The notes below the pieces were generated by a model that saw only the letters and a program-made list of their open reading frames with translations, made no database searches and was not told where the DNA came from. A stretch of 64,000 nt of DNA, taken from positions 62,001-126,000 of the forward strand of contig JAUZQE010000002.1 of the NCBI GenBank assembly GCA_030733815.1. Direction: 5' to 3'. This document shows, one piece after another, positions 39,460 to 48,236 of this stretch (the first letter of the stretch is position 1; each line of letters starts with the position of its first letter). The stretch is from Yanghanlia caeni (GTDB lineage: Bacteria; Pseudomonadota; Gammaproteobacteria; Burkholderiales; Burkholderiaceae_B). The position numbers were made by a program, and so were the translations under genes.

Positions 39460-40679
39460 AGCTGCTTACCGTGCATTATTGCGGCTGGGGAGAAGACTGG
39501 CCGTTGGGACGCCTGGCCGATGACGGTCAATCCCTGCTCTTCGAATATTCTCCCGAAGCACTGTCTCAGGGCCTGGAATTGTCGCCCTTGCACCTCAAGC
39601 TGCGTGCGGATGCCTACGGTGGTTTTCCGACCCATTTGCATCGCCTTCCGGGCCTAATAGCCGACAGTCTGCCTGACGGCTGGGGTTTGCTGCTGATGGA
39701 TCGCCTGTTCCGTCAACACGGCTTGCGCCATCCCGGGCCACTGGACCGGCTGGCCTTCATTGGTGAGCGCGCGATGGGCGCGTTACGCTTCGTTCCGGCA
39801 AGCGACGCCGGCGCCCACGAGCCCGACTGGTCCTTGCTGGCGCTGGCCGAGCAAAGCCGTCTCGCGCTCGCGGGCGAGGCGGGGGCAGCCCTGCGCGAGC
39901 TCGCGCTCATCGGCGGCTCACCGCAAGGGGCTCGACCCAAGGCCTTGGTGCAGTACGACGCAATGATCGGGCAAGTCAGCACCCGTCCGGATGCGCCCGG
40001 CAGTCCCTGGCTGGTCAAGTTCCCGGCGCAGAACGAACACAAAGAGGTTTGCGTCATCGAGCAGCTCTATGCCGAGTTGGCTCGGGATTGCGGACTGGAT
40101 GTGCCCGAAAGTCGTTGGTTCGACCTTAGCCCCGAACTGGCCGCCTTCGGCGTCGCGCGCTTCGACCGGGAGGGAGGGCAACGCGTCCCGGTGCACAGTC
40201 TGGCTGGATTGTTGCAAGTGGATTTTCGCCTGCCCGGTGCCACCGACTATACCGCCTTCCTGCGGGCTACCCGTTTCCTGACGCGCGACGAGCGCGAAGT
40301 GGAGAAAGCCTACGCACGAGTCGTCTTCAATGTGCTTTTCCACAACCGTGACGACCATCCCAAGAATTTCGCGTGGCGTCTCGGGCCTGACCGGCGCTGG
40401 CGTCTGGCTCCGGCATTCGACCTGACCTTCAGCGAAGGCCCGATGGGCCAGCATCACCTGGACGTTTGCGGCGAAGGTGCTGCCATCGAACGCCGGCATT
40501 TATTGCGTCTAGCGGAGGAAGGTGGCGTCCCAAGGAAACGGGCGGAAGAGGTCATCGAGCGGATGTTGCTGCAGGCAAGCTCATTGGGTGAGCGGTTGGA
40601 GCGTGCGCCGATCAGGCAGATGCTGGCGCAACAGATAAAATCCACTATTGATGCCTGTCGCCGGCGTCTGGAAAGCTGA
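39456..40679 (+). CDS. hipA: HipA-family Ser/Thr kinase toxin
   Basis: A 407-residue HipA kinase. In E. coli HipA phosphorylates glutamyl-tRNA synthetase and halts growth; targets differ in other families. The N-terminal domain ends with LPGLIADSLPDGWG, the glycine-rich P-loop region is GGSPQGARPKALVQ, WLVKFP holds the ATP-binding Lys, the catalytic loop is HNRDDHPKNF (296-305) and the metal motif is AFDLTFSE. All kinase residues appear intact. It is coupled to hipB and followed by a small terminator at 40745. Confidence 0.92.
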   Translation: MKLLTVHYCGWGEDWPLGRLADDGQSLLFEYSPEALSQGLELSPLHLKLRADAYGGFPTHLHRLPGLIADSLPDGWGLLLMDRLFRQHGLRHPGPLDRLAFIGERAMGALRFVPASDAGAHEPDWSLLALAEQSRLALAGEAGAALRELALIGGSPQGARPKALVQYDAMIGQVSTRPDAPGSPWLVKFPAQNEHKEVCVIEQLYAELARDCGLDVPESRWFDLSPELAAFGVARFDREGGQRVPVHSLAGLLQVDFRLPGATDYTAFLRATRFLTRDEREVEKAYARVVFNVLFHNRDDHPKNFAWRLGPDRRWRLAPAFDLTFSEGPMGQHHLDVCGEGAAIERRHLLRLAEEGGVPRKRAEEVIERMLLQASSLGERLERAPIRQMLAQQIKSTIDACRRRLES

Positions 40680-40744
40680 ATCCGAGCCGGCGCAACGGCG
40701 CCAGATCACGGTTGAACGTACTCAATGCTGAGTTTCTTGAGTAC

Positions 40745-40763
40745 AAACATGAGTATGTTTTTT
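40745..40763 (+). terminator. terminator after hipBA
   Basis: AAACAT-GAGT-ATGTTT followed by more T, directly after another inverted repeat (GTACTCAA at 40718-40725 with TTGAGTAC at 40737-40744). Together they close the last island operon. Confidence 0.65.
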
Positions 40764-40813
40764 AATGGAGCAGCATGGTGAACTGTTCATTCAATGACTT
40801 GCAGTCACAATCG

Positions 40814-40828
40814 CTGTTCAACGTCTGA
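40814..40828 (+). repeat. right copy of 15-bp direct repeat (ychF 3' end)
   Basis: CTGTTCAACGTCTGA, identical to the last 15 bases of ychF (9771-9785). It lies in non-coding DNA between hipA and the ridA terminator, where nothing else would explain it. It marks the right border of the island. Confidence 0.75.
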
Positions 40829-40883
40829 TTCCCGGGCTCGCCCGCAACGTACCTGACAACACGTCGGAAACGTACCCGAAAAG

Positions 40884-40914
40884 AAAGGGGGCCGGTTATG
40901 CACCGGCCCCCTTT
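40884..40914. terminator. bidirectional terminator between island and ridA
   Basis: A 13-bp stem (AAAGGGGGCCGGT with ACCGGCCCCCTTT) and a 5-base loop, followed by T in one direction and preceded by A for the other. It serves ridA on the minus strand. Before the island entered it probably also served ychF. Confidence 0.88.
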
Positions 40915-40941
40915 TTCACACCAAAGTAGCCGTCGGTCCGC

Positions 40942-41289
40942 TTACACGACGGCGATCACACCGATTTCAACGGTGTACTGGGGAAACGCCAGCTTCGATT
41001 CGACGCAGGCGCGCGCCGGGGCGTGGCCCTGGGGAACCCAGGCGTCCCAGACGCTGTTCATCTCGTTGAAGGTCGCGGCATCGGCGAGCCAGATATTGGC
41101 GCTCACGATTTTTTCTTTGCTGCTGCCGGCCTCGGCCAGGATTTTTTCGATCTTGGCAAGAATCTGCTCGGTCTGCCCGGCGACAGATGCGCTCGTGTCG
41201 TCAGCCACCTGACCGGAAACGAATACGAAGCCATTGGCTACGACGGCGGCGCTCATGCGGGCGCCGGGCTGGATGTATTGCAGACTCAT
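40942..41289 (-). CDS. RidA/YjgF-family enamine/imine deaminase
   Basis: A 115-residue RidA-family protein that hydrolyses reactive enamine/imine intermediates produced by amino-acid metabolism. Family features are the GARMSAAVVANGFVFVSGQV start and the DAWVPQGHAPARACVESKLAFP end, though the catalytic Arg region reads PARACVE, close to the usual PARxxV. It is divergent from the 2-oxoacid ferredoxin oxidoreductase gene, sharing 235 bp of regulatory DNA with three copies of a short motif. Its association with D-amino-acid oxidation genes downstream fits a role in clearing imines. Confidence 0.9.
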   Translation of the reverse strand: MSLQYIQPGARMSAAVVANGFVFVSGQVADDTSASVAGQTEQILAKIEKILAEAGSSKEKIVSANIWLADAATFNEMNSVWDAWVPQGHAPARACVESKLAFPQYTVEIGVIAVV

Positions 41290-41334
41290 GATTGCTCCTC
41301 GAATGGATTTCTAGGTTGAGAAAGTAGTGACTAT

Positions 41335-41463
41335 AAAAGTGTCGGCAGTTATGCGTCAATTCATTGTGACCTCGAATTTCGACACTTGTATGGGTATTTG
41401 TACCAATAGGTTAAGCACCTAGGTTTTCCGATAATCATGTCAACACAACTGTCGGCACTTGTG
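41335..41463. promoter_or_regulatory. three copies of a CGRCACTT motif between ridA and the oxidoreductase gene
   Basis: Sites at 41335-41350 (reverse orientation, AAGTGTCGGCAGTT), 41377-41390 (TTTCGACACTTGTA) and 41447-41463 (AACTGTCGGCACTTGTG). The shared core is (T/C)CGRCACTTGT. The spacing and shared region suggest operators for a regulator controlling both divergent genes; the GntR protein at 56190 is one candidate. The rest of the 235-bp gap is AT-rich promoter DNA. Confidence 0.5.
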
Positions 41464-41524
41464 TAATGTCAAATGTATAGACTAGGTTTGACAGCCGCCA
41501 CGGGCGGTTGCCAACGGAGGCTAA

Positions 41525-44500
41525 ATGGAACTTCGAGCGATTGATCTGGATGACAAGTACACCCTGACCAAGGGCCGTATTTTCATCACCGGCACGCAAG
41601 CGCTGATTCGTCTGCCGATCACGCAGCAATTGCGCGACGCCCAGGCGGGACTGAACACCGCGGGGTACATCACCGGCTACCGGGGTTCGCCCCTCGGCGG
41701 CCTCGACGCGCAGGCCGACCGCGCCAAAAAATTCCTGAAGCAGCACAACGTTCTGTTTCAGCCCGGCGTCAACGAAGATCTTGCGGCGACCGCCGTCTGG
41801 GGTTCGCAGCAGGCCGAAGTGGGCGGCGAGGGCAAGTACGACGGCGTCTTTGCCATGTGGTATGGCAAGGGGCCGGGTGTGGACCGCACAGGAGACGCCT
41901 TCCGTCACGGCAACCTGGCCGGTTCGTCAAAGCATGGCGGTGTGCTGGTGCTGATGGGGGATGACCATACCTGCGAATCATCGACCACCTGTCACCAGAG
42001 CGAGTTCGCGATGGTCGACGCCATGATTCCCGTGCTCAGCCCCTCGGGTGTGCAGGAAATCCTCGACTTTGGCGTACTGGGATGGGCCCTGTCGCGCTAC
42101 AGCGGCTGCTGGGTGGGCATGAAATGCGTGAAGGACACCGTCGAGGCCACCGCCTCCATCGATGTGGATATCGACCGGGTCAAGATCACGATTCCGGACG
42201 GTGTGCCGATGCCTCCCGACGGCGTGAACCTGCGCCAGCCCGACACGCCTCACAATCAGGAAGCCCGCCTGCACCGCTACAAGCTGGGTGCGGCCAAGGC
42301 GTTTGCCCGTGCGAACGGCATCGACCGCGTCGTGATCGACGGGGATGAGCCGGTGCTGGGCATCATGACTCACGGCAAGAGTTATCTGGACGTTCTGCAG
42401 GCGCTCGACGAGCTGAACCTGACCGAAGAGGCGGCTGCCGCAATGGGGCTGCGCGTCTACAAGGTGGGCATGACCTGGCCGCTCGAGCCCGAGGGTGCCA
42501 ACGCGTTCGCCCGGGGTCTGCGCAAAGTGCTCGTGGTCGAGGAAAAGCGCAGCCTGCTCGAGTTCCAGCTCAAGGAGCTGATGTATGGCGCAGAAGACGC
42601 GCCGGCGATCGTGGGCAAGCTCGACGAGCAGGGCAAGGTGCTGTTCCAGTCGGAAATGGCGCTCGATTCGAACCAGATCGCGATTGCCATCGGCGAACGC
42701 CTGCTGGAGCTGGGGCGCGGCGACCTCGACGCCTTGCGCAAGCGCGTCGAAGAGATCCGTTCATACCAGGCGCCCAAGGGCGTCGTCGATATTCTTTCGC
42801 GCAGTTTCTACTTCTGCAGCGGCTGTCCCCACAGTTCCTCGACCGTGGTGCCGGAAGGCAGCAAAGCATACGCGGGCATCGGCTGCAGCTGGATGGCCCA
42901 GTCGATGGAGCGCTCGACCACCGGCTACACCCAGATGGGCGGCGAAGGCATGTCGTGGGTGGGCGAAGCGCCGTTCTCGAAGCGCAAGCACATGTTCCAG
43001 AACATCGGCGACGGCACCTATTTCCATTCGGGTCTGCTTGCCATTCGTGCCGCCGTTGCCGCGGGTACGAACATCACGTTCAAGATTCTGTACAACGACG
43101 CGGTGGCCATGACGGGCGGTCAGCGCCACGACGGCCCGCTGAACGTGCCCACCATCGCGTGGCAGGTGCATGCCGAAGGCGTCAAGCGCATCGTGGTCGT
43201 GACCGACGAGCCCGAGAAATATCCGAAGGATACGCGCTGGCCGGCAGGTGTCACGATTCATCATCGCGACGTCATCAATGTGGTGCAGAAAGAGCTGCGC
43301 GAGATCGAAGGCACCACAATCCTCATCTACGATCAGACCTGTGCGGCGGAAAAACGCCGTCGCCGCAAGCGCGGCACCTTCCCCGATCCCGCCAAGCGCG
43401 TACTGATCAACGATCTGGTGTGCGAAGGCTGCGGCGATTGCGGCGTGAAGTCGAACTGTGTGTCGGTGCTGCCGCTCGAGACCGAGCTGGGCCGCAAACG
43501 CATGATCGATCAGTCGTCGTGCAACAAGGATTTCTCCTGCGTGAAGGGCTTCTGCCCGAGCTTCGTCACGGTGCTGGGCGGCTCGCTGCGCAAGCCCGAG
43601 CGTCAGGGCCAGACTGATCTGTTCCCCGTACTGCCCGAGCCCGCCCGTCCGTCGCTGGATGAAGGCGTCTACAGCATTCTGGTCGCCGGAATGGGCGGCA
43701 CCGGTGTGGTCACCATCGGCGCCATTCTCGGCATGGCTGCGCACCTGGAAGGCAAGGGCTGTGGCCTGCTCGATATGGCCGGTCTGGCTCAGAAGGGCGG
43801 TTCGGTGTGGAGCCACCTGCGTTTCGGCAAGTCGCCCGAGGCCATCAAGACCATCCGCATCGCCCCGGGTGGTGCCGACGCCGTGCTGGGTTGCGACATG
43901 ATCGTGGCCGGCAACTCCAAGACACTGACGCTCACCCGCAAGGGCAAGACCCGCATGGTGGTGAACACGGCCGAGGCCATGCCGGGCGATTTCGCCCGCA
44001 ATGCCGACATGCGTTTCCCCTCGCGCGGACTGCGTCAGAACATCATCGATACCGTCGGTGACGAGCAGGCCGATTTCGTCGACGTCAGCCGCATCGCGGT
44101 GGCGCTGCTGGGCGACAGCATCGCGGCCAACATGTTCATGCTGGGCTATGCCTATCAGCGCGGCCTGATTCCCCTTTCGGCCGAAGCTATCGAAAAGGCC
44201 ATCGAGGTCAACGGCGCCGCGCCCAAGATGAACCAGGAGGCTTTTGTCTGGGGCCGCCGCACCGCCGCCGACCCGGCTGCCGTCGAGCGCCTGCTGGCCG
44301 CACGCCAGCAACCCACGCAAAGTGGCGTCTCGCCGGCGCCGATGCAAAGCCTGGAAGAGCGCATTGCCTGGCGTCGCAACTTCCTGGTCGACTACCAGGA
44401 CGAACGATACGCCCGCCGTTACGAAACGCTGGTGGAGCAGGTGCGCGACTTCGAACAGCGCCGCTTCCCCGGCAAGAGCGCGCTCACCGAAGCCGTGGCC

Positions 44501-45019
44501 CGCTACTACTTCAAGCTGCTGGCGATCAAGGACGAATACGAGGTGGCGCGTCTGCACGTGAACAGCGGTTTTCTCGAGCAGCTGGACAAGCAGTTCGAGG
44601 GTGACTACCGCCTGGTGTTCAACCTTGCGCCGCCGCTGCTGGCCAGGCACCACCCCGAAACGGGTGAGCCGCTCAAGCGCGAATTCGGTGCCTGGATCGT
44701 GCCGGTGTTCAAGGTGCTGGCACGTCTCAAGGGGCTGCGTGGCACGGCGTTCGACATTTTCGGGCGTACCGCCGAGCGTCGCATGGAACGCGCACTGATC
44801 GGCGAGTACGAGCAGCTCGTGGCGCGAATCATGGAGGCCCTTCCCGGAGTCACCGACTCTGCGGCCTATGAGACGGCGGTGAAGCTTGCCTCGATCCCGG
44901 AACAGATTCGCGGCTACGGCCATGTCCGCGCCGCCAGCGTCGAGCAGGCGCGCCGCACGCAGGAGGCGTTGCTCGCCGACCTGCAAAAGCGCACGGCCGA
45001 CCTCAGGAAGGTGGCGTAA
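41525..45019 (+). CDS. indolepyruvate-type 2-oxoacid:ferredoxin oxidoreductase, fused subunits
   Basis: Oxidatively decarboxylates aryl or branched 2-oxoacids to acyl-CoA using TPP and Fe-S clusters. The 1164-residue protein fuses the alpha (IorA-like) part, including a TPP-binding region (about 470-545, GEGMSWVGEAPF onward), the cluster-binding CEGCGDCG (633-640) plus nearby Cys residues, and the gamma (IorB-like) domain starting at GMGGTG (about 722). The long form is common in Burkholderiales for aromatic and branched amino-acid breakdown. A GGAGG site precedes the ATG. The downstream acyl-CoA dehydrogenase would take the acyl-CoA product onward. Confidence 0.92.
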   Translation: MELRAIDLDDKYTLTKGRIFITGTQALIRLPITQQLRDAQAGLNTAGYITGYRGSPLGGLDAQADRAKKFLKQHNVLFQPGVNEDLAATAVWGSQQAEVGGEGKYDGVFAMWYGKGPGVDRTGDAFRHGNLAGSSKHGGVLVLMGDDHTCESSTTCHQSEFAMVDAMIPVLSPSGVQEILDFGVLGWALSRYSGCWVGMKCVKDTVEATASIDVDIDRVKITIPDGVPMPPDGVNLRQPDTPHNQEARLHRYKLGAAKAFARANGIDRVVIDGDEPVLGIMTHGKSYLDVLQALDELNLTEEAAAAMGLRVYKVGMTWPLEPEGANAFARGLRKVLVVEEKRSLLEFQLKELMYGAEDAPAIVGKLDEQGKVLFQSEMALDSNQIAIAIGERLLELGRGDLDALRKRVEEIRSYQAPKGVVDILSRSFYFCSGCPHSSSTVVPEGSKAYAGIGCSWMAQSMERSTTGYTQMGGEGMSWVGEAPFSKRKHMFQNIGDGTYFHSGLLAIRAAVAAGTNITFKILYNDAVAMTGGQRHDGPLNVPTIAWQVHAEGVKRIVVVTDEPEKYPKDTRWPAGVTIHHRDVINVVQKELREIEGTTILIYDQTCAAEKRRRRKRGTFPDPAKRVLINDLVCEGCGDCGVKSNCVSVLPLETELGRKRMIDQSSCNKDFSCVKGFCPSFVTVLGGSLRKPERQGQTDLFPVLPEPARPSLDEGVYSILVAGMGGTGVVTIGAILGMAAHLEGKGCGLLDMAGLAQKGGSVWSHLRFGKSPEAIKTIRIAPGGADAVLGCDMIVAGNSKTLTLTRKGKTRMVVNTAEAMPGDFARNADMRFPSRGLRQNIIDTVGDEQADFVDVSRIAVALLGDSIAANMFMLGYAYQRGLIPLSAEAIEKAIEVNGAAPKMNQEAFVWGRRTAADPAAVERLLAARQQPTQSGVSPAPMQSLEERIAWRRNFLVDYQDERYARRYETLVEQVRDFEQRRFPGKSALTEAVARYYFKLLAIKDEYEVARLHVNSGFLEQLDKQFEGDYRLVFNLAPPLLARHHPETGEPLKREFGAWIVPVFKVLARLKGLRGTAFDIFGRTAERRMERALIGEYEQLVARIMEALPGVTDSAAYETAVKLASIPEQIRGYGHVRAASVEQARRTQEALLADLQKRTADLRKVA

Positions 45020-45082
45020 GCCCTAAGAAAACCGATCGGTTCCGGCCGGAACCGGCGCGCAATTTGGAAGCAGAAGGACGTC

Positions 45083-46288
45083 ATGAATTTCGAGTTATCC
45101 GATACGCTGCTGGAGCTGCAGCAGAAAACGCGGGATTTCATCCGCAACGAAATCATTCCCATGGAGGCCGACCCGCGCTTCGACAGCCACGGCCCCCACG
45201 AGTCGCTGCGCCGCGACCTGATCGAGAAGGCGCGCGCCGCCGGACTCCTGACGCCGCATGCTTCGCGCGAAATGGGCGGTCTGGGCCTGACCCACATCGA
45301 AAAAGCCATCGTCTTTGAAGAGGCCGGCTATTCGTGGCTCGGCCCCACGGCGCTCAACATCCATGCGCCCGACGAGGGCAACATTCACCTGATGGAAGAA
45401 GTGGCCACGCCCGCGCAGAAGGAGCGCTGGCTGCGCCCGCAGGTCGAAGGCCATATCCGTTCCTGCTTTGCCATGACCGAGCCGGATCCGGGTGCCGGCG
45501 CCGACCCGAGCATGCTGCGCACGACAGCCACGCGTGACGGCAAGGGCTATCGCATCAACGGCCGCAAGTGGTTCATTACCGGCGCCGACGGGGCCAGCTA
45601 CGCCATCATCATGGCGCGCACCGAAGACGGCAATGCCACCATGTTCCTGGCCGACATGGATCAGCCGGGCATCCGCCTCGAACGCAACATGGACGCGATG
45701 GACAGCTGCTTCACCGGCGGCCATGGCGTGCTGGTGTTCGACAACCTGTACGTGCCTGAAGAAGACATCTTGGGCGAACTGGGCAAGGGCTTCCGCTACG
45801 CACAGGTGCGTCTGGCCCCGGCGCGCCTGACGCACTGCATGCGCTGGCTGGGCCAGGCACGCCGTGCCAACGATGCGGCGGTGGAATACGCCAGCCGTCG
45901 CCATGCATTTGGCAAGCCCCTGGCCGAACACGAGGGTGTCGGCTTCATGCTCGCCGACAACGACATGGATATCCACACCGCCCGCCTGCACATCTGGCAC
46001 ACGGCGTGGCTGCTCGACAAGGGTGAGCGCTGCAACTTCGAATCCAGCCGTGCCAAGGTCGTGTGTTCCGAAGCTGAATGGCGCGTCGTCGACCGCTGCG
46101 TGCAGATTCTGGGCGGGCAGGGCGTGACGGCCGAGAAGGAGGTCATGCGCATCTTCACCGACATGCGCGCATTCCGCATTTATGACGGCCCGAGCGAGGT
46201 GCACCGCTGGAGCATGGCCCGCAAGATCGTGCATGCCGCCCAGAAGGCCCGCGAAGCCGCTGCCGCGCAACAGGGAGGCCAGGCATGA
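45083..46288 (+). CDS. acyl-CoA dehydrogenase
   Basis: A 401-residue flavoprotein that introduces an alpha,beta double bond in an acyl-CoA. Family marks are CFAMTEPDPGAGADP (FAD/substrate loop), GRKWFITGADGASYAI, and the C-terminal ILGGQGVTAEKEVMRIFTD region with RIYDGPSEVHRW. It begins 63 bp after the oxidoreductase with an AGAAGGA site, and its stop overlaps the SDR gene by 4 bp. Together with the phosphotransferase downstream it resembles the ACAD10/11-type group, suggesting a role in hydroxy- or branched acyl-CoA catabolism. Confidence 0.93.
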   Translation: MNFELSDTLLELQQKTRDFIRNEIIPMEADPRFDSHGPHESLRRDLIEKARAAGLLTPHASREMGGLGLTHIEKAIVFEEAGYSWLGPTALNIHAPDEGNIHLMEEVATPAQKERWLRPQVEGHIRSCFAMTEPDPGAGADPSMLRTTATRDGKGYRINGRKWFITGADGASYAIIMARTEDGNATMFLADMDQPGIRLERNMDAMDSCFTGGHGVLVFDNLYVPEEDILGELGKGFRYAQVRLAPARLTHCMRWLGQARRANDAAVEYASRRHAFGKPLAEHEGVGFMLADNDMDIHTARLHIWHTAWLLDKGERCNFESSRAKVVCSEAEWRVVDRCVQILGGQGVTAEKEVMRIFTDMRAFRIYDGPSEVHRWSMARKIVHAAQKAREAAAAQQGGQA

Positions 46289-47070
46289 ACAACACCGTGC
46301 TGAACGCATTCGACATGCAGGGTCGCGGGGTGCTGGTGACGGGTGCTTCCAGCGGCCTGGGACGGCATTTTGCGCAGTTGTTTGCTGCGGCGGGTGCCCG
46401 CGTGGCACTGGCTGCGCGCCGCGTCGACAAGCTCGAGGAAACGGTCAACGCCATTGTCGGGGCGGGTGGTTCGGCCCGTGCGGTGGCGCTCGACGTCACC
46501 GATTCCGCCAGTGTCACTGCCTGTTTCGACGAACTGGACGGCTGGTTCCGTGGGGGCGCGCCCGACGTGGTGGTGAATAACGCCGGCGTGACCGTGACGG
46601 CCTCGCTGCTCAAACAGACCGAAGCCGACTGGGATCACGTGGTGGACACCAACCTCAAAGGCTGCTGGCTGGTCGCCACCGAGGCGGGGCGCCGCATGGT
46701 TGCCGCACAGCGCGGCGGTGCGATCGTGAATGTGGCCTCGATTCTGGGCAAACGCGTGGCGGGGGGCGTGGCGCCTTACGCCATCAGCAAGGCCGGTGTC
46801 GTACAGGCGACGAAGGTCATGGCGCTTGAGCTGGCCCGCCACAACATTCGGGTCAATGCGCTGCTGCCTGGTTACGTCGTCACCGACCTCAATCGCGATT
46901 TTCTGCACAGCGAAGCGGGTCAGAAACTGCTCGCACGCATTCCCAGCCGCAAGTTCCTGGCCCTGACCGACCTCGACGGCCCCATGCTGCTGCTGGCAAG
47001 CGATGCCGGCGCGGCCATGACGGGTTCCTGTCTCGCGGTCGACGGCGGCCACCTCGTGAGTTCTCTGTAA
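46285..47070 (+). CDS. short-chain dehydrogenase/reductase
   Basis: A 261-residue classical SDR. The cofactor motif TGASSGLG (about 19-26) starts the Rossmann fold, NNAG is at about 97-100, and the active-site Tyr-Lys pair is in YAISK, with the catalytic Ser just before (VNVASILGK). It probably oxidises a hydroxyacyl-CoA or another alcohol in the catabolic pathway. The start overlaps the acyl-CoA dehydrogenase stop (ATGA), so they are co-translated. Confidence 0.93.
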   Translation: MNNTVLNAFDMQGRGVLVTGASSGLGRHFAQLFAAAGARVALAARRVDKLEETVNAIVGAGGSARAVALDVTDSASVTACFDELDGWFRGGAPDVVVNNAGVTVTASLLKQTEADWDHVVDTNLKGCWLVATEAGRRMVAAQRGGAIVNVASILGKRVAGGVAPYAISKAGVVQATKVMALELARHNIRVNALLPGYVVTDLNRDFLHSEAGQKLLARIPSRKFLALTDLDGPMLLLASDAGAAMTGSCLAVDGGHLVSSL

Positions 47071-47087
47071 ATGCATCGAACCGGATC

Positions 47088-48128
47088 ATGACGCAGACCA
47101 CCGCAACGATTCCCTTCAACGTGGAACGCCTCGCCGGCTACCTGACCCGTCAGGGCCTGAACGACGGCGGGCCGATCACGCTGGCCCCGCTTTCGGGCGG
47201 GCAGTCGAACCCGACTTTTCGCATTCAGGCGGGTGAGCGCGCCTATGTACTGCGCAAGAAGCCCGAAGGCACGCTGCTGCCCGGTGCTCACGCGGTCGAC
47301 CGCGAATACCGCGTGATGCGCGCCCTGCGCGACACCGATGTGCCGGTGCCCGAAATGCATGCCTACTGTGATGACGAATCGGTCATTGGCACACCCTTCT
47401 ATGTCATGGAATGGCTTGAAGGGCGCATTTTCTTCGACCAGTCGCTGCCCGGCATGTCGCCCGCCGAGCGCGCTCGGCTGTACGCGGAAATGAACCGGGT
47501 GATCGCGGCACTGCATGCTTTGGATTACACCGCCGTGGGGCTCGAGACCTTCGGCCGGCCGGGCAACTACTTCGCTCGCCAGATTTCGCGCTGGTCGCGC
47601 CAGGCGCAGGAATCGACGCTGCCGATGAGCGAGGCCATGCGCAAGCTGATCGAGTGGTTGCCGGCTCACATCCCGCAAGACGACGAAACAACGATCGTGC
47701 ATGGCGACTTCCGGCTCGACAACCTGGTGTTTCACCCCACCGAGCCGCGCGTGATCGGTCTCCTCGACTGGGAGCTGTCCACGCTGGGGCACCCTCTGGG
47801 CGATTTCGCGTACCACTGCATGAGCTGGCGCATTCCGGCCAACGTATGGCGCGGTATAGGCGGACTCGATCTGGCCGCGCTGGGCATCCCGTCGGAAGCC
47901 GAGCACGTGCGCGCATACGTCGGCGCAACGGGTCGCGACCCCTCCGAGCATTGGGAGTTCTACATGGCCTACAACCTGTTTCGCATGGCCGCCATCCTGC
48001 GCGGCATCGGCCAGCGAGTGCTGGACGGCACGGCCGAAGCGCTCGATGCGGCCGAAACGGCGTCCAAGGCCGACCCGCTGGCGGAGATCGGTTGGGAGTG
48101 TGCGAAGCGTTACGGGGCGGAGGGCTGA
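47088..48128 (+). CDS. aminoglycoside-phosphotransferase-like kinase (ACAD10/11 N-domain type)
   Basis: A 346-residue APH-fold kinase. HGDFRLDNLVFH is the Brenner catalytic loop and LLDWELSTLGHP the metal-binding motif. In animals this fold is fused to acyl-CoA dehydrogenase (ACAD10/11), where it phosphorylates 4-hydroxyacyl-CoA. Here it is a separate gene two positions after an acyl-CoA dehydrogenase, so the same 4-hydroxy acid route is a reasonable inference. It is not a likely resistance gene. Confidence 0.9.
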   Translation: MTQTTATIPFNVERLAGYLTRQGLNDGGPITLAPLSGGQSNPTFRIQAGERAYVLRKKPEGTLLPGAHAVDREYRVMRALRDTDVPVPEMHAYCDDESVIGTPFYVMEWLEGRIFFDQSLPGMSPAERARLYAEMNRVIAALHALDYTAVGLETFGRPGNYFARQISRWSRQAQESTLPMSEAMRKLIEWLPAHIPQDDETTIVHGDFRLDNLVFHPTEPRVIGLLDWELSTLGHPLGDFAYHCMSWRIPANVWRGIGGLDLAALGIPSEAEHVRAYVGATGRDPSEHWEFYMAYNLFRMAAILRGIGQRVLDGTAEALDAAETASKADPLAEIGWECAKRYGAEG

Positions 48129-48236
48129 GCAGGCCGTTCGCACAGGATTCAAACGACACGACAAGAATGTCATGGGAGACAGCATGAACCCGAGTCAACG
48201 CGAAGTCAGCGGGCGCCCCGCCACAAGGAGGGCGCC

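Noticed and set aside
47088-48128. Aminoglycoside resistance phosphotransferase
   Set aside because: The APH fold is present but the gene is embedded between fatty-acyl genes and resembles ACAD10/11-type kinases, so resistance is unlikely.
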